From: Pseudoscleropodium purum
Taxonomy: Eukaryota; Streptophyta; Bryopsida; Hypnales; Brachytheciaceae
Length of the DNA: 64,000 nt
Direction: 5' to 3'
Assembly (NCBI GenBank): GCA_963969395.1
Contig: OZ017796.1
Location: 38,368,243-38,432,242, forward strand
A program made the position numbers and the translations under genes. This document shows, piece after piece, positions 47,816 to 60,879 of this stretch. The notes below the pieces were generated by a model. The model was given only the letters and a program-made list of their open reading frames with translations. It made no database searches and had not been told where the DNA came from. Positions within the stretch are counted from its first letter, which is position 1. Every line of letters begins with the position of its first letter.

Positions 47816-50800
47816 TGTATCTCTCTATCATGTTTAATTGCTTTTAAAACAGACTACCTTAATATGGGAAGCCTTGTGTTGGATGCCAATGATGGAAATT
47901 GTTGAAAGTGCTTCTATTCATAAGGCATTGAAAATGTTCTCTTATATAAGTTGTTGAATATATTTCAATGTAGACTTTGCTAAATAAGTTTCCGTATATA
48001 AGGTGATATCTTAAAACCTCTCTTATTTTTATACCTCTAGAAAATCCATTTGTGAAATAATATGGATATAAAAGAATATTAGTGAATACCAAGACACAAA
48101 ATGTTTGAGAGCTTTTTCAAATTCTAATTTCAACCAAAAGAATATTAGAAAAAGACTCAATTTTCTAGATGTACAAATTTTTTTAAAGAAGGTGAAGGAA
48201 AAGAAAGAAATAGAAAAATGATGTCCACTCCTAAGGAAATGCTCAAAATCTTGCCCCACCTTTGGGTGGGATTTTTAAAAATGAGTTGATTTTCCTTGAA
48301 AATATTTAGGATTCAGAACCCAAATCATGTCTCAACAACTATTCTCATATAGTACAATTTCTGACACTTGAAGTAATAATATAAGACAAAGTGTAAAATC
48401 CTCAATATGAAAATCCTTAACCTTGAAGCACTTCGACATCCATATTCTGGACAATGAACAATTTTTGAACATTTGATATAAATTTTCAAAAATTAATCTC
48501 TTCGAATATTTGAAATGTCAAATCATATAAAAATTTGTGAATACTTGGGAGAGTATATAAGGGTGATTGCAAGAAACACTTGTCCTTTTTGGGTGTCCCC
48601 TTGGTCTCCATGGAGGTGTTTTTCTCTCATAACTTTTGTGGTTTAAGTCCGTTTTAGCTTAAATTTGGAGGAGAGGTGCGTGTTGTTGATCTAGACATTC
48701 ACTAATTTTTTCAATTTTAAAAAAATAAATTACTATTTTTAAGGTGGCCCGATTGGGTGTCTACTTTCGCTATTTTGGGAGTTCTTAATCCTATTTGGGG
48801 ACCAAAAATGCAATTTGGAAGCCAAGATTTCAACTTGCTGTAGGTGGGCTAACATTCTAAAGATGTCTAATGAGGTTTTTGGCAAAGAACTTAGTGTAAG
48901 GGTTGCACATGGTTTGAAAGTGGACATTGTTTGCATAAGCACTATGAAGAGGGGGAAATCTTTTATGATGAATTTTTTATTCACATAGGACCAAAGAAAA
49001 GATTATAAAAATAAATTTTTTTCTTTAAATTTTTTAAATTTTTTTGTAATTACTAGACATGATCAAATGAAACTAGTTATTTTCACCTATTTTCTGGTCC
49101 AAGCACCCAGTGGAGTCCTCCAAAGCGGTGACTACTACTTCTTAGTACTCAGTAATTTGTTGTAAATGTCAAATTTGTCAGGACCATTGTCAGAAATAAT
49201 ATTCACTCCCATTTGCCTAGTTAGTCAATTAGTCATTCAATCAATCAGAATGTTAGTCAATAAGTTGGTTTAAGTTTGCCCAATTAGGAAATTGCATAGT
49301 ACTTGTAGAACTCAGAACACTGATAGTACAACATTGAAAAATAGTCATTTTGAGCCAAAATTGTTAAATGTTTTTTGCAATCACCTATAAGAAATATTTA
49401 TGTGTTATTTTTCATGACTTTTTAAAGGTTTTTGGAATGAACTAGGAAAATATGAAAGTATTTTGGACCATGTTTCAATTAATAATAATTCCTTCAATAA
49501 ATTTTGAAAGTTTACAAATATTTTATTCTTCCTACTAAGAAATCTTATACACAGCTTTGTACTTGTACAAAAAATTTGAATTCATCTATGAAAATTTGAT
49601 TAAATTTTTTTTGGCATTCACTACTATTTTACGCATAGTATGCTATTTGTACCACAACATGTCAAAGTTTCTTAAGAATTTTCAATTCTCCAATTAGTTA
49701 TGATAAACTTTAAAATGTATAAATACTTTTGAGGGACACGTTTTTATTCCAATAACAATTGTTTGGTTGGAACTAATTTAGAAATTGAATGAATTAATTT
49801 ATAAGGCATTGAAGAATCCATTACATCAAGATTTACTTGTATTTAGCTATCAAGATTATTTCAACATTTCATGCTATATATTTAATCAATGTTGGAAAAA
49901 TAAGAATGACAAATGTTCAAAATAAAAATATTCTTTCAAATCTATTCTTCCTATCATTTTGGCATTTATTTTAAAAATTCTTGGCATTCAAGTATGACAT
50001 TAGAAAGAAAAAATCATACTGATATTCTAGAATAATAAAAGTATTTTTAAAACTTTGTATATGTTTAGAAGAATCTAAAGTAAATTTTCTTTTTCTATTA
50101 CAGACCTATGACAGAACAATGAACTCTAATCAAGAATACAAAATTTACTTATGAACATAAATGTTATTATAAGAAGCTTAAACCACCCAACCATAAAGAA
50201 AGATCCAATTCCAAAGAGAGATTGTCTCTTCACCCCGAAGTCCTTAATAAAGACTAGTACTTCTTTTCTACTTATAGCTATCTATCCATGGTTCTTTCTA
50301 AAATCTTTCACTACATAAAAGTCCTAGTTATACTTCTCCAATCATATCTTATCTAAATCTCTTATCTATATCTTGATCTTCTACTTGGAGTTATATAACT
50401 CCAAGTTCCATTTGCTTATCTTTGTTTAGGAGTTGATTAACTTTAGTGCACTAGTCATCCTAGTGGAGATGTCAACTTGATTGCATCTATCTCTAGGCAC
50501 TCCAGTGCCCTTGTCATCCAATTGGAGTTGTTTAACTCTAATGCACAAATTCACCATTTGTAGAACTTTATCTATAAGCATTATTTGCTTATCCACTAGT
50601 GCACATTTCATCATGAATTAGTTCATGATCCGTAAATGCATTCATCCATCAAAAGTCATGACACAATCATCATAAATTCTTTCATCTATCAATGCATTCA
50701 TCCATCAAGGTTTGAAGGTGTCACAAGAATCAAGACATTTTCTATATTTTAATTTAGGTAATGAAACTTTTTTTTACCTTGCGTCCTATTCAATTATGCA

Positions 50801-51103
50801 AATAATTAATCAAAATTTGAAGCATGTCTAAATTTTTTTTTAAATTGCAAACCAATTTCTAACAAACAAAGAAATTTTGATTTAAAGTTCTCTCAATTCA
50901 TTTAATTTTGAGATCTAAAATGCTATATTGAGATATTTTAAAAATAGTTTGAAAATTAAAAAACAACATTTTGTACAATATGGATTCTAAAATTAAAAAA
51001 TTTCAATTCACAAGTGTTGAAACCGATCTAGGGGTAAGAAATTTCTGATTTACTAATTACGTATTTGATAAAATAACCAAACTTACTATTGATTGAAGAC
51101 CCA

Positions 51104-51291
51104 AACCATGTTCACACGAGAGCTGGCAGCGCAGTGTGAACGGAGCAACGACCTCCAAGCCCTAGGTTTCGGAGCGGCTGCTTGAAAGTCCTCTTTCGTT
51201 TCCCTCTCGCGCTCTCTTTGTGTGGGTTGGTTCGGGAGACAGGCGATCATCGTTGGCTTGCTTTGCATTTCGGAACCCCCAGCACGCCACC
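51104..51291 (+). promoter_or_regulatory. 5' leader of the eL20 gene
   Basis: The region includes pyrimidine-rich CTCTTTCGTTTCCCTCTCGC and CTCTCTTTGTG stretches about 100 bp upstream of the ATG. Pyrimidine-rich leaders are common in ribosomal protein genes. The exact transcription start is not determinable from sequence. Confidence 0.4.
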
Positions 51292-53061
51292 ATGGTTTTC
51301 CGGGTATGCAATCCTCTCTTTTTTTGCCTCTCCTCTGTACCCGCTGTTTCTTAAATCCCTAAAATATATTGCTCAATTTTTGTTAGGGTTTATGCGATTG
51401 GGTTTTGGTGGTGTTGCCAATGTCGGAATGCACTATTATCAGCTTTGATATCTGGATGTGTTTTTCGGAATGGAGAAGCCTTGCGGCCTGCCGACTTTCC
51501 TCATTAGGGATCGCGATGCCTGCCGCGGAAAATCTTGTTGAAGGTGACATTTTAGGGTTAGTATTCTTGCTTTTGCCGTACCTGATTATTCCAGTGTTTT
51601 TTTTGTGTGACAGTTTCACCAGTACCAGGTCGTGGGGCGGGCCCTTCCGACCCCGGCGAAGCCAACGCCAAAGGCGTACCGGATGAAGTTGTGGGCGACC
51701 GACGAAGTGCGCGGCAAGTCTAAGTTCTGGTATTACATCATTTCAAACTTGTGAAATAATTCATTTTTTAGAATTTTGGGGTATACATCGCAATTGCGAT
51801 GTGCAGGGGTGAAGGAAAGGAATGACCCCTGACATTGATGCACGGTTAGTCATATGGGTGATGGTTACGGGAATTAGAACAGCGATGGTTTGCATCTTCC
51901 TCATTATCCTTTTCGTGCGCTCCTAGCTTAATCTGCATGATTGTCTTGCTCAGGTACTTCCTCAGGAAGTTGCAGAAGGTCAAGAAGTCCCACGGTCAAC
52001 TTCTTGCCATCAACGAGGTACTTCTCACTGCTTACTTTATCCTTGTGACATCTTAATAGAAGCGCTGTAAATGTAAATGCCCTGAAAGATCTAAATACAA
52101 TAGTGCCTTTGAGGGGGTGCGGAGAAGCGTAGGGAACCCATTCCTGTAGCTTTCTTCTGTTTCCAGTGATTAGAATGGAAATTTTGTTAATTTGGATTCC
52201 AGCGCAGTAAGAATGTGTTATCAACCATTGAAGTTTGAAATAGTAAGGTCTCAATCATCGACCTAGACCTCCCTTAAGCTACGAGTATTGCATCACGATG
52301 AATATCATGAAAGCACCTTTGACTGTGATAGAACCGAGCCGAACTTGGAAGTATCTCATTTCTTTCTATTCGTGGGAACCCACTCATACATTGTAAATGG
52401 ATTGACTTTTCAACAGACGGGAATGTATCCCCACGAGAAACGGTTCCCTACCTTAGTTCTTTTCAACTCAACTCGTTGTGGTTTATGTTAGCAAATCCAG
52501 AGGAAGTAATAATTATTTGGTACAACCTGGGAGCATTTTTACGGAGGTCACTTGGGCACGGGAGCCCAATGCTAGATCTTTCAGGGCATTCCCATTTACA
52601 AGTAGTAGAGTGTCTGGTTCATCAAAGAATGCAAATCATACGAACTAGTCAGGAGAATTCCTATTGGAGTTATGATCAGAGACAGCATGCCACTAACCAA
52701 GAGCATATTGTTAATTCAGATTTTTGAGAAGTACCCCACCACCATCAAGAACTACGGTATCTGGGTGCGTTACCAGAGTCGGACCGGGTACCACAATATG
52801 TACAAGGAGTACCGTGACCTCACTCTCAATGGAGCCGTGGAGCAGATGTACGACGAGATGGCGTCTCGTCACCGCGTGCGCTCGCCCTGCATCCAGATCA
52901 TCAAGACGGCCACCATTCCCGTGTCGCTCTGCAAGCGTGAGAACACCAAGCAGTTCCATGACTCCAAGATCAAGTTCCCTCTGACCTACCGCAAGATCCG
53001 CCCTCCCACCAGGCGCCTGAAGACCACCTACAAGGCTTCCAGGCCCAACACCTTCGTGTAG
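51292..53061 (+). CDS. RPL18A: 60S ribosomal protein eL20 (L18a), 4 exons
   Basis: A structural protein of the cytosolic large ribosomal subunit. Exons: 51292-51303 (a 12-nt first coding exon, MVFR), 51614-51729, 51954-52017 and 52720-53061. They total 534 nt (177 aa), matching the family's usual ~178 residues. All junctions are GT-AG and phases match. Recognisable family stretches are [69 protein letters not shown] and a basic C terminus, [20 protein letters not shown]. The start sits in a CCACCATGG context, ideal for initiation. Splitting off the first few codons is common in plant ribosomal protein genes. The last exon is distinctly more GC-rich than its surroundings. It looks intact and functional. 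Confidence 0.95.
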
Positions 53062-53189
53062 AGGAAGGTTTGGACCTTGAAAGAGGCACATTTTACATGT
53101 TTCTTATCGGGATCAGTAAAGATTTGAAGCTTCCTGTCACGTGAATTTGCGTCTTATACGTTCCTTACATGTCTTATGGAATGCAATGT

Positions 53190-54025
53190 GCCCGTTTTGG
53201 CCGTTTGCGATTTGGAGACCTCGGTTTTGGCAATTTCGGGTGTAGTGTTTGCAATCGCTGACCTCTATTTTTCGTGCCCGTCTGCACGCCCATTTCGGGC
53301 AGCGCTTCCGTGTGGTTGCGATCTTCTTCCTTTCTCTTGACGTTCACTTCCGATGCTCCGCTCAACTTGGATCTCTGTCTCTCTCAACTAGAATCGAAAC
53401 CCGAAAACGCAACCCAGAAGCCCAACCTAAAGCTCCCAAAATATGATCCCCAAACGGCGTCGAAGCAATGCATTACCCCGAAATTACACTGTCGCTCTTT
53501 CTCATTTTCGCAATGCGGCGTCTCGCGAGAAAACAAAGCGCCGATGGACCGCCATGATCAGACTAATTGCCACAAAAGCCTCGGAACTCATTCTCCAAAA
53601 GGTGCGCATCAAATTACGGGATTCAAATGGTCTTCGTCTCCAGTACATTTAATCCTTCGTAATCATCATAAATCTTTCAAGGAAACGAACTCTATTGTGG
53701 AAACAATGAAGATGACTTAACAGAATTTAATGGGCAAACAAGAAGTCAACTAGACCACCATTCTACTCCGAGGATGGATTTGCGAGTTGAAATTGGATGC
53801 AAATGTAAGTTCGAGAGTTTGCGGTGCTTCTGAGCAGGCTCCACCTTCGCTGCCTCGTCTTCCGTTGTGTTCTCCATGGACAAACCTCCAAAACCCTAAT
53901 ACTATCTGCCCGATGCAAACACTCAAGGGCGAACGGTGTGACGAAAGATTTCGAAGGTCGGAAAGATGGGGGTTACACCCAAAATTCCCCAAACCGAGGT
54001 CTCCAAAACGCAAACGGCCAAACAA
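53190..54025. mobile_element. Large inverted-repeat element with gene-like interior
   Basis: The left arm (about 53194-53303) contains TTTTGGCCGTTTGCG, TTTGGAGACCTCGGTTTTGG and TCGGGTGTAG. The right arm (about 53906-54022) has their complements, CGCAAACGGCC, CCGAGGTCTCCAAAACG and TACACCCAAAATTCC. The interior (~600 bp) is GC-richer than its flanks and contains frames such as 53443-53652 (basic, 69 aa), suggesting captured gene sequence. It starts only about 130 bp downstream of the eL20 stop codon, so it may lie within or next to that gene's 3' UTR. I could not define a target-site duplication. Confidence 0.55.
53443..53652 (+). other. Small basic open frame inside the inverted-repeat element
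   Basis: This 69-codon frame begins MIPKRRRSNALPRNYTV and is rich in Arg and Lys. No family is recognised. The UTR-like sequence before it and the composition suggest a piece of a captured gene, but it may be chance. Confidence 0.2.
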
Positions 54026-54043
54026 GCAAATTGTACTACCGCT

Positions 54044-54107
54044 GTTTCTGAAAAAGACCCCTGTTTCCTTTGTAAAACACAAAGAAAACAGGGGTCTTTT
54101 CAGAAAC
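54044..54107. repeat. Strong hairpin, about 29-bp arms
   Basis: GTTTCTGAAAAAGACCCCTG, then TTTCCTTTGT, are followed after five bases by ACAAAGAAAACAGGGGTCTT and TTCAGAAAC. Pairing is almost perfect. It lies just outside the 53190-54025 inverted-repeat element. It could be a separate small foldback, the trace of an abortive palindrome, or an RNA hairpin. Confidence 0.75.
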
Positions 54108-54700
54108 AGAGGAAGTATTCCATAGTTTTTTTTTCCAAATTTTTAGAATCTCTTTGTTTTTATGCTTAGTAATTTCCATTCTTCATTTTTCAAATCTGAT
54201 ATCAATCTGTGTAAGAAAAGGCAATGCATTGAGTGGCTTCACGTATGTAAGGTTATTGTGCGTCTACATAAGCAAAGGCAAGAATTTATATCATATGTTA
54301 GTGGTTTTACTTTGGTGGGTCCACAAGATGGAGTAGCTTAGGCACTTAGCAAGAGTACACTAAACTAAATAGTGAAATTAGGTTGGCTTTTACAAGGAGG
54401 CTGGAGCTGAGAGGTCGCCGCAGCAATGGTTGCTAACTAAGCTCTTGGAGATGGTGATGCTTGTGTGTGTTTGACAATACTAGAAGGAAATTGGTACTCT
54501 CGCAACAAAGTAATGTAAAGGGAGAGGCCTGATGAGGAGGGCTTCTCCCGGCATAAAGTTCGGTCAAGACCCGTGATAAAGCGAGGAATTGTCTTGTGTG
54601 GTTTTCTCACAAGGCTGACCTTGTGAGACCAACCTTATGAGGTCAACCCTATGAGATCTCATAGTAGTGCTCTCACGGATGTGGAGGGCCCTAAAAACAT
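54108..54700. other. Intergenic region, no gene seen
   Basis: No coding, RNA or repeat feature is recognised here. Confidence 0.4.
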
Positions 54701-57700
54701 ATTGCACTTCAATTGATCAGGGTTTACAAATTCAAAGACATCCAACTGTGTCTACACCTACACCTCTACACTCATATACGATACAGTCTACTACCAAAGG
54801 TATGTTCTCTTGTCTATATCTCCTTTGCCTTATTTTGTCACACATGCATATCTATCAAGACACCTTTCCCTTATGTGTATACTACAAACCTATTCATGTT
54901 CAAGAGACTATTGTTTCCAGGAGGGCTTATACATTATACCTTAAACAAATCAAAATCCATAACAACCCCATTGCAATATATAGAAAATTCCATTGTATTA
55001 CATTCATTACAATAACCAAATGCTCAAAAAATGACCAACCCTTCAAATCCTTAGTCTCTTTTAAAAGTAAAGAACCCTCTAACCTTAAAATGCTCAAAAT
55101 ATCCTACTCCTTTATCTATAGTTTCTTAATCAAACACAACTCAATACAGATTCAATATTAGACCCCTCACATAGCAACAAGGTACGAAGGTATATATCCT
55201 ACTTTGACAAAGTTGAGATGGAAGATGCTATAGGTTCTCATAAACACACTACTCCAAAAGTTAACAACTATGGCAAATATCTCATTATTATTCCAACTAT
55301 TAGAATAAAATAGCTATAGAAACAATATCACACTACTATAAATAACACGCATAGCCTAATACCACCTACACAATCATTTGAAACAAAAATCATATGACTC
55401 TATCAAATATATAAATATAAAAATCCAACAAAAAACCACTTAGAACATCACAATATAGCCTCCCTCAAAATATTCTAGATTCCATAACAACTACATTCAA
55501 TATATCACATTCATATTTCTCCTCACCAATTACTTGTTCCACACAAATCACACAATTTTACTCTCAATTTGCAAGAGACAAAATATTTGGTTTGCTCAGC
55601 AAAGCCTTTGAATACAAATGGAAAGGTATTGGTTTGTACACCCACACAATGAAGGGACCACCCAACAAGCATTACATTGGGCAAGATTAGCGGCCAAACA
55701 TGATCAAAACACCACAACCATACGAGTCATACTAGATATAAAGTGGTACCAGAACTCTATACACTAGACCATTTGATGATATGCACATTATTGTCCATTT
55801 TGCTGCAGACACAATTATATATGAAGAACCAACAATTCCCCTTGAATTGAATAAATGACCACGTACTAAAACCCTTGTGATACATATTTTTGGTATACAC
55901 CACCACATTAGAAGATTTTTGGGGCCTCCAAATGCTTGCGAGTTATCAAGGTTTGTGCATGCAGGGAACAATATTATTGCAACAAAATAACGTGACCAAG
56001 CCCTTGCCACATCATTGTCCAAAAAAAAATTTCAACTTTTTTTTGCATTTGAATAATTTAATTTTTTTAATTTTTAATTTTATGACTCTGGGTTGTTCCC
56101 TTTGCTGCAGGAAACAACTACGGGGAAACAGGCTTTTAGAGCCCTTTGAAATCTTCTTATGAAACCATGATATTGGTCTATCCAACCAAATAAATTCTCT
56201 CACATCAATCCTCCAAAATATGCAAATACCACAATATCACATGCAAATTGCTCCCCCTATATCTAATGATGTAACTGTAAACAAAGCACCACTTAGAATA
56301 AACTCACACATAAAAACAACCACAATCCAACAAATATACTTACTCCATCATTACCACTACACAACTAAGCCCCAACTAAAATTCCCAACACAATATAGAT
56401 ACTACCCTGATGATGGCCACTGGCTATGTGAAAAAGCGGGATATGGTATACATAATCCCTCCAAAGAAAAAAAATCCAAATCTCTAAAAGACTACTTGGG
56501 CTACAAACTTATTTTAGAGATGAGTTAATGGCTAACATAAAACACTACGTGTAATCACTACAAGATATTCAAATGAACCAGCACACATATTCACCAATTG
56601 CCTAAATTGTATATATATACTTAATACACAACTAAAAACCCCTACACTACATTGCAATTATGCAAATAAAACCATATTAGAATCTATAGTAGTAATGCTT
56701 TAAAGTCGAACAAAAATCACAACAATCTCCATAATCAAAGCCCATACTAATATTTTAGGTAATGAACACATAGATAAACTTGCCAAAAACGGTAGAACAA
56801 AAGAATACAAATATGCCTCAAAATCATATGAATTTGTACACACTACACCATTCTATTACCAAAAAGATGAATGGCTAGGCCCAACCCATCAACCTAATAA
56901 AGGCCCAGTTAGATGCTTTCAAACATACATCAACAAATATAATAGTGATAAAAATTTAGAAATATTGGCACAAAGATTTGTAAACATTAGAAAATGGACA
57001 TTCAATCCTGATATAGATAACAAACTCTCTAATGAATTTTGGTCTAACTTTGAAATAATAGATTTAAAAAAAACAATCTTATTAAAATTCCGCTTTGGTC
57101 AATACATGGGAAATGCTAGTAAACAACTCTTTTTTGGCATAGAAAGATTTCGATCAATTACATGCTCTACATATTGATCACATGAAATAGACACATGGCT
57201 CCATATACTTCTAAAATGTAATAAACATCATATCCATGCTCTAAAAGTCAAAAGACATAACAAAGCAACATGGGAATTACGAAAGCTAATTATATCCAAC
57301 AAAAAAAATTTAGATATTATATCCTAGTGAATGCAAGTACATTAAACAACAATCCACAAGAAAATATTGTACCCTCATGGCTCTTATCTTGCTCTTGTGA
57401 AAGACAAAGATGTTACTGTAATGCTAGATTTAAACTGGACATCCTATGTATCAAAGGACTCTTCTATCAAAATAATCCACCAACTAATTCAGATAACAAT
57501 CTCACTATATAGTTCATAGAATTCACATACACTACTAATAGATTCTAGCAAATAACAATAGATAACAAAATTCAAAAGTATCAATCACTAATCAATAACA
57601 TCATGGCCCACAGATAGAATCTTGACCTACTTATTGTCATTACAACAAGAACTAGAGGAACAATACATGCTCCATCAATGAAAATCCTCGAAACAAAACT

Positions 57701-57890
57701 TAAACTACCAAAAGCCGCTTTGAAACACACCTTTAAAACAGTCAACACAATTGCCATACAATATGCTCAATCTATCATCCTACACAAAAGAAAAATAGAA
57801 AACAACCAACCACTCCCAATAGAGTATTATATTGTTTTAACATCACTCTCCATTGCATTTATAATACATACCCACTTACTTTTTTAACCT
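54700..57890 (+). pseudogene. LINE retrotransposon relic with RNase H and C-terminal part
   Basis: Broken plus-strand frames in consistent order resemble the 3' half of a non-LTR retrotransposon ORF2. A segment near 55620-55740 gives HPHNEGTTQQALHWARLAAK. An RNase H-like block follows at 56400-56520 (DDGHWLCEKAGYGIHNP), continuing past stops near 56700-56870. Next comes 56965-57177 (LLKFRFGQYMGNASKQLFFG). After that a zinc-knuckle-like stretch around DTWLHILLKCNKHHIHA (57185-57240) is typical of LINE C termini. Segments at 57340-57510 and 57678-57887 complete the C-terminal region. Many stops and frame changes make it nonfunctional. The reverse-transcriptase core is not recognisable, and the 5' boundary is uncertain. 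Confidence 0.65.
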
Positions 57891-58805
57891 TGGTTTCTTT
57901 AAAATTGGTCACTTGAAACTAAAGTGTCTATTCTTGAAAGGGAAGAGTAGTTTTGCATGAATGGCCATTTATCCGTTGGACATTATTAGGCTCATTGTCA
58001 TTACAAACATACACTTTATTCATGCTGGCTTTCTTAGAAGATTGGAGTTTTTATCTATCTAAAATTAGATTTGCCCTTCACAAAGCTCTTGACCTTTTAC
58101 ACTAAATAAATATTTAATGTTATTGTACAAAGATGCAATAATTTTCATCAATCCAAAACCATGTGTTGCAGGGGGCGATGTCGCATGTGCCTCTATGTGA
58201 ACAAGTAGTGAGTTATGAGGTAACTTTTTTAAAGTAAGGCAACCTAATTGATAAGGCAACTCCTAATTTCACTATTGTATGTGTATATAATATCCTTCAA
58301 CTTAAAGACAAGGCACTTGTGCTTCCTATGAATGAAGGCTTGTTTCAATAAAGAAAATCTTAAATGCAACCTTGCCTATTACTTGTGAGGTCGTTGTACT
58401 ACAAATTAAATGTGTAATAGTAACATTGTAGACAAATCCTTGAGCCTCCACATTCAAGAATATTACTTATTGCAAAAATTGCATTTGTGCTCTCTACAAT
58501 ACATTGTAAAACCATGTACAAGCCTAATAGTAGGGTAGTTGGGAATAATTTTTGTACACATGGCATGTAGCCATTGAACAAAAAATCATTTCCAATTCCC
58601 TACATTGAAACACTACATCCTTGAATGCACTTCCTCCTCAATTGCTTTCTTTGCGCAACAAACTCTAAATTACATTGAAAAATTCAATTTCTTATTTTTT
58701 TCACTTCATGTAAAACTTTTACATTCAATCCTAAACCCTAATCTCTTCAACATTTTTTTCTTCAATCTTATGCTACTAAAATTTATCTTTTCCATATTGC
58801 CAAAA

Positions 58806-59018
58806 TTCTCTCAAATGAATTAATTTGAATTTATTCTCTAAAACAAATTAATTTGAATGAGTTCTCTAAAATGAAGTAATTTGAATTCATTCTCTCAACA
58901 AAATTAATTTCAAGTCATTTTCTCAAATGGATTAATTTGGATCCATTCTTTCAAATGGATTAATTTGAATTTATTTTATGAAATGAATTAATTTGAATTT
59001 ATTCAATGAAATAAATTG
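58806..59018. repeat. Minisatellite, about 30-34-bp unit x 7
   Basis: The core motif AT(T/G)AATTTGAAT(T)... followed by TCATTCTCT recurs about seven times with substitutions. It is non-coding. Confidence 0.75.
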
Positions 59019-59999
59019 TACAAAAATTTAATTAAATCCTTTAATAAATTGAGTTTCAGTTATTTTTCTATAACCAATTATATGTTTCAAAGTTAATCAT
59101 AACGCATAATTTATAAATCAACCAAATTAATTAATTTGAATATTTGATTTATATATTATATATTTATATGGAGAAGCATAGACAAACTCCTATTGTCACT
59201 ACCACATACATATATTATACGATCAAATTGCACCATTATTGACTTCCCAAAAGGAATTATTGTTGTTTTTTTCGAATCTTGCGGCTAGTGTGACTTCAAT
59301 GACATTTGTTTTTTCTTAATTCACATCACACGGTTGTAGAAGGTGGTTTTAGGTTTTTTTAATCTCTTCCGATGCTTGCTAATTTTTCACTTGAAGGGGA
59401 GATAAAAATAGGTTGCCTATCAATTCTCAGGAGATAGTTGGCTCATTAGGGGTGAAGAACCAAATTGTGACATATCTCTAAAACCAACCCTTATAGATTC
59501 TTGCTTTTCCCTGAAATGTACAACATATAACTCATAAAAGCTTTGGATCAATATTTGGTGCACCTATTTTCATCCCTCTAATAATTCATGAATTCTTCAT
59601 ACAATATCTAAAATATGCATGCTCAAAGAATTTAAAATCTCTTTTCAACTACCAATAAGATCCAACAAATACAATATTCAAATACAATTTCAAATGACTT
59701 TAGGTGTACATTACCTTATTTTGGTCCCAATTGCATGTGTTGCATCCATTAGTATAAAAGCTTGGACATACAATTTTTGCTCAAAAAGAAATATATTGTT
59801 TGAATTTCTACAATAGTTTTTGGCTTAATAAACATCACTCAAAACACACAAAGTGCAATTTTTGGAACTATGGAAGCCAACCCATTTTTGATCACCCCTC
59901 CATTTCCAACCTATAGGTTGTTCTAATTCAATGAAGTTGTAGCACGATTCCCAAGGTGGTTGTGGCACAAGATGATTAGTTGCGAGGCTTTCAATATTG

Positions 60000-60220
60000 C
60001 AATCAACCCTTCGTTGATTTGCAACCAGCCTATGGTTGGAAATTGAAAAGCCTACATCACTATCGTATAGTACAGTTTGAGTAAAAAATTCATAATAATT
60101 ATATTTTGAGCTAAAAAATTCTGGAAAATTATGTAATCCTTTTAAAATCTATTTCTACATAAGGGAAAATTTCTGCATTTAGAAAATCTGCACTCTACGT
60201 GTCCGTAATTGCTTAAGTGG
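60000..60220 (+). repeat. Dispersed repeat, family of 2985-3235
   Basis: GATTTGCAACCAGCCTATGG, TTCTGGAAAATTATG, AATCTATTTCTAC and GGGAAAATTTCTGCA align in order with the other two copies. Confidence 0.5.
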
Positions 60221-60879
60221 TTGGAAATGGGTCGACTCCCATATAAAGCTAACGATGCAAAATTTTGTGTCCAAGGAAGATAAATGATAATAATGTTACT
60301 TGAATGGAGCCTATTGACATTGAATGAAACTGCAGTATGGTAGAAGCACCAATTCTGCAATTGAGAATAAAACTCAGAGATTCATATAAACAGGCTGGAA
60401 TCTGCATATGATGGTCATGAACGGTTTGTTACCTTACTGTTGCTAATAAAGATGAGTACAGGTGGGTACCGAGAACCACAAATCTCTTCCTAGAAGTTAT
60501 TGTTACAATCGCTGCACTACCATTGATTTGTTGAACTGACAACTTCCGCCTGTACTCGGGATCTGTGAAACTCCTACTAAATGAACCGAGTGCTGCAGCA
60601 TTGATTTTAAAGCTCGGTTGGTCCTGCTGTAAATTCCAGTGCTGCACTCGAGGTATGGGTATGGAGCCTATGAGACGAACCTGTTCAGGAGCTGCTCTAA
60701 TCAAGAGGATCCGTGACGGCAGTCGTTCGTCAATCGTGGACCGCCCTTACGTGGTCACGCCTTCTTCAGAACAGACAGAAAGTTCATGCTTTCACTCCCT
60801 TCTTGAAAAACAACAAAACCCTCTGAGCATCTCGTCTAAGTTACTTACAGAAACCGTATGTAGAGGACATGGGCATCGC

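Larger units (their letters stand above)
45431..51100. other. AT-rich intergenic region between PDI and eL20 genes
   Basis: There is no recognisable gene. The interval includes the 45527-45710 repeat (paired with 25600-25765) and the 47655-47815 repeat (paired with 30345-30515). It serves as the upstream region for both divergently placed host genes, but the two starts are 6 kb apart, so a shared promoter is unlikely. Confidence 0.45.
57891..60879. other. AT-rich intergenic region downstream of the CRCK gene
   Basis: It includes the 58806-59018 minisatellite and a copy (60000-60220) of the 2985-3235 repeat. The 60429-60880 part is nearer average composition and may be 3' UTR of the minus-strand kinase. 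The plus-strand frame 60565-61281 is antisense to the kinase and is not a gene. Confidence 0.4.
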
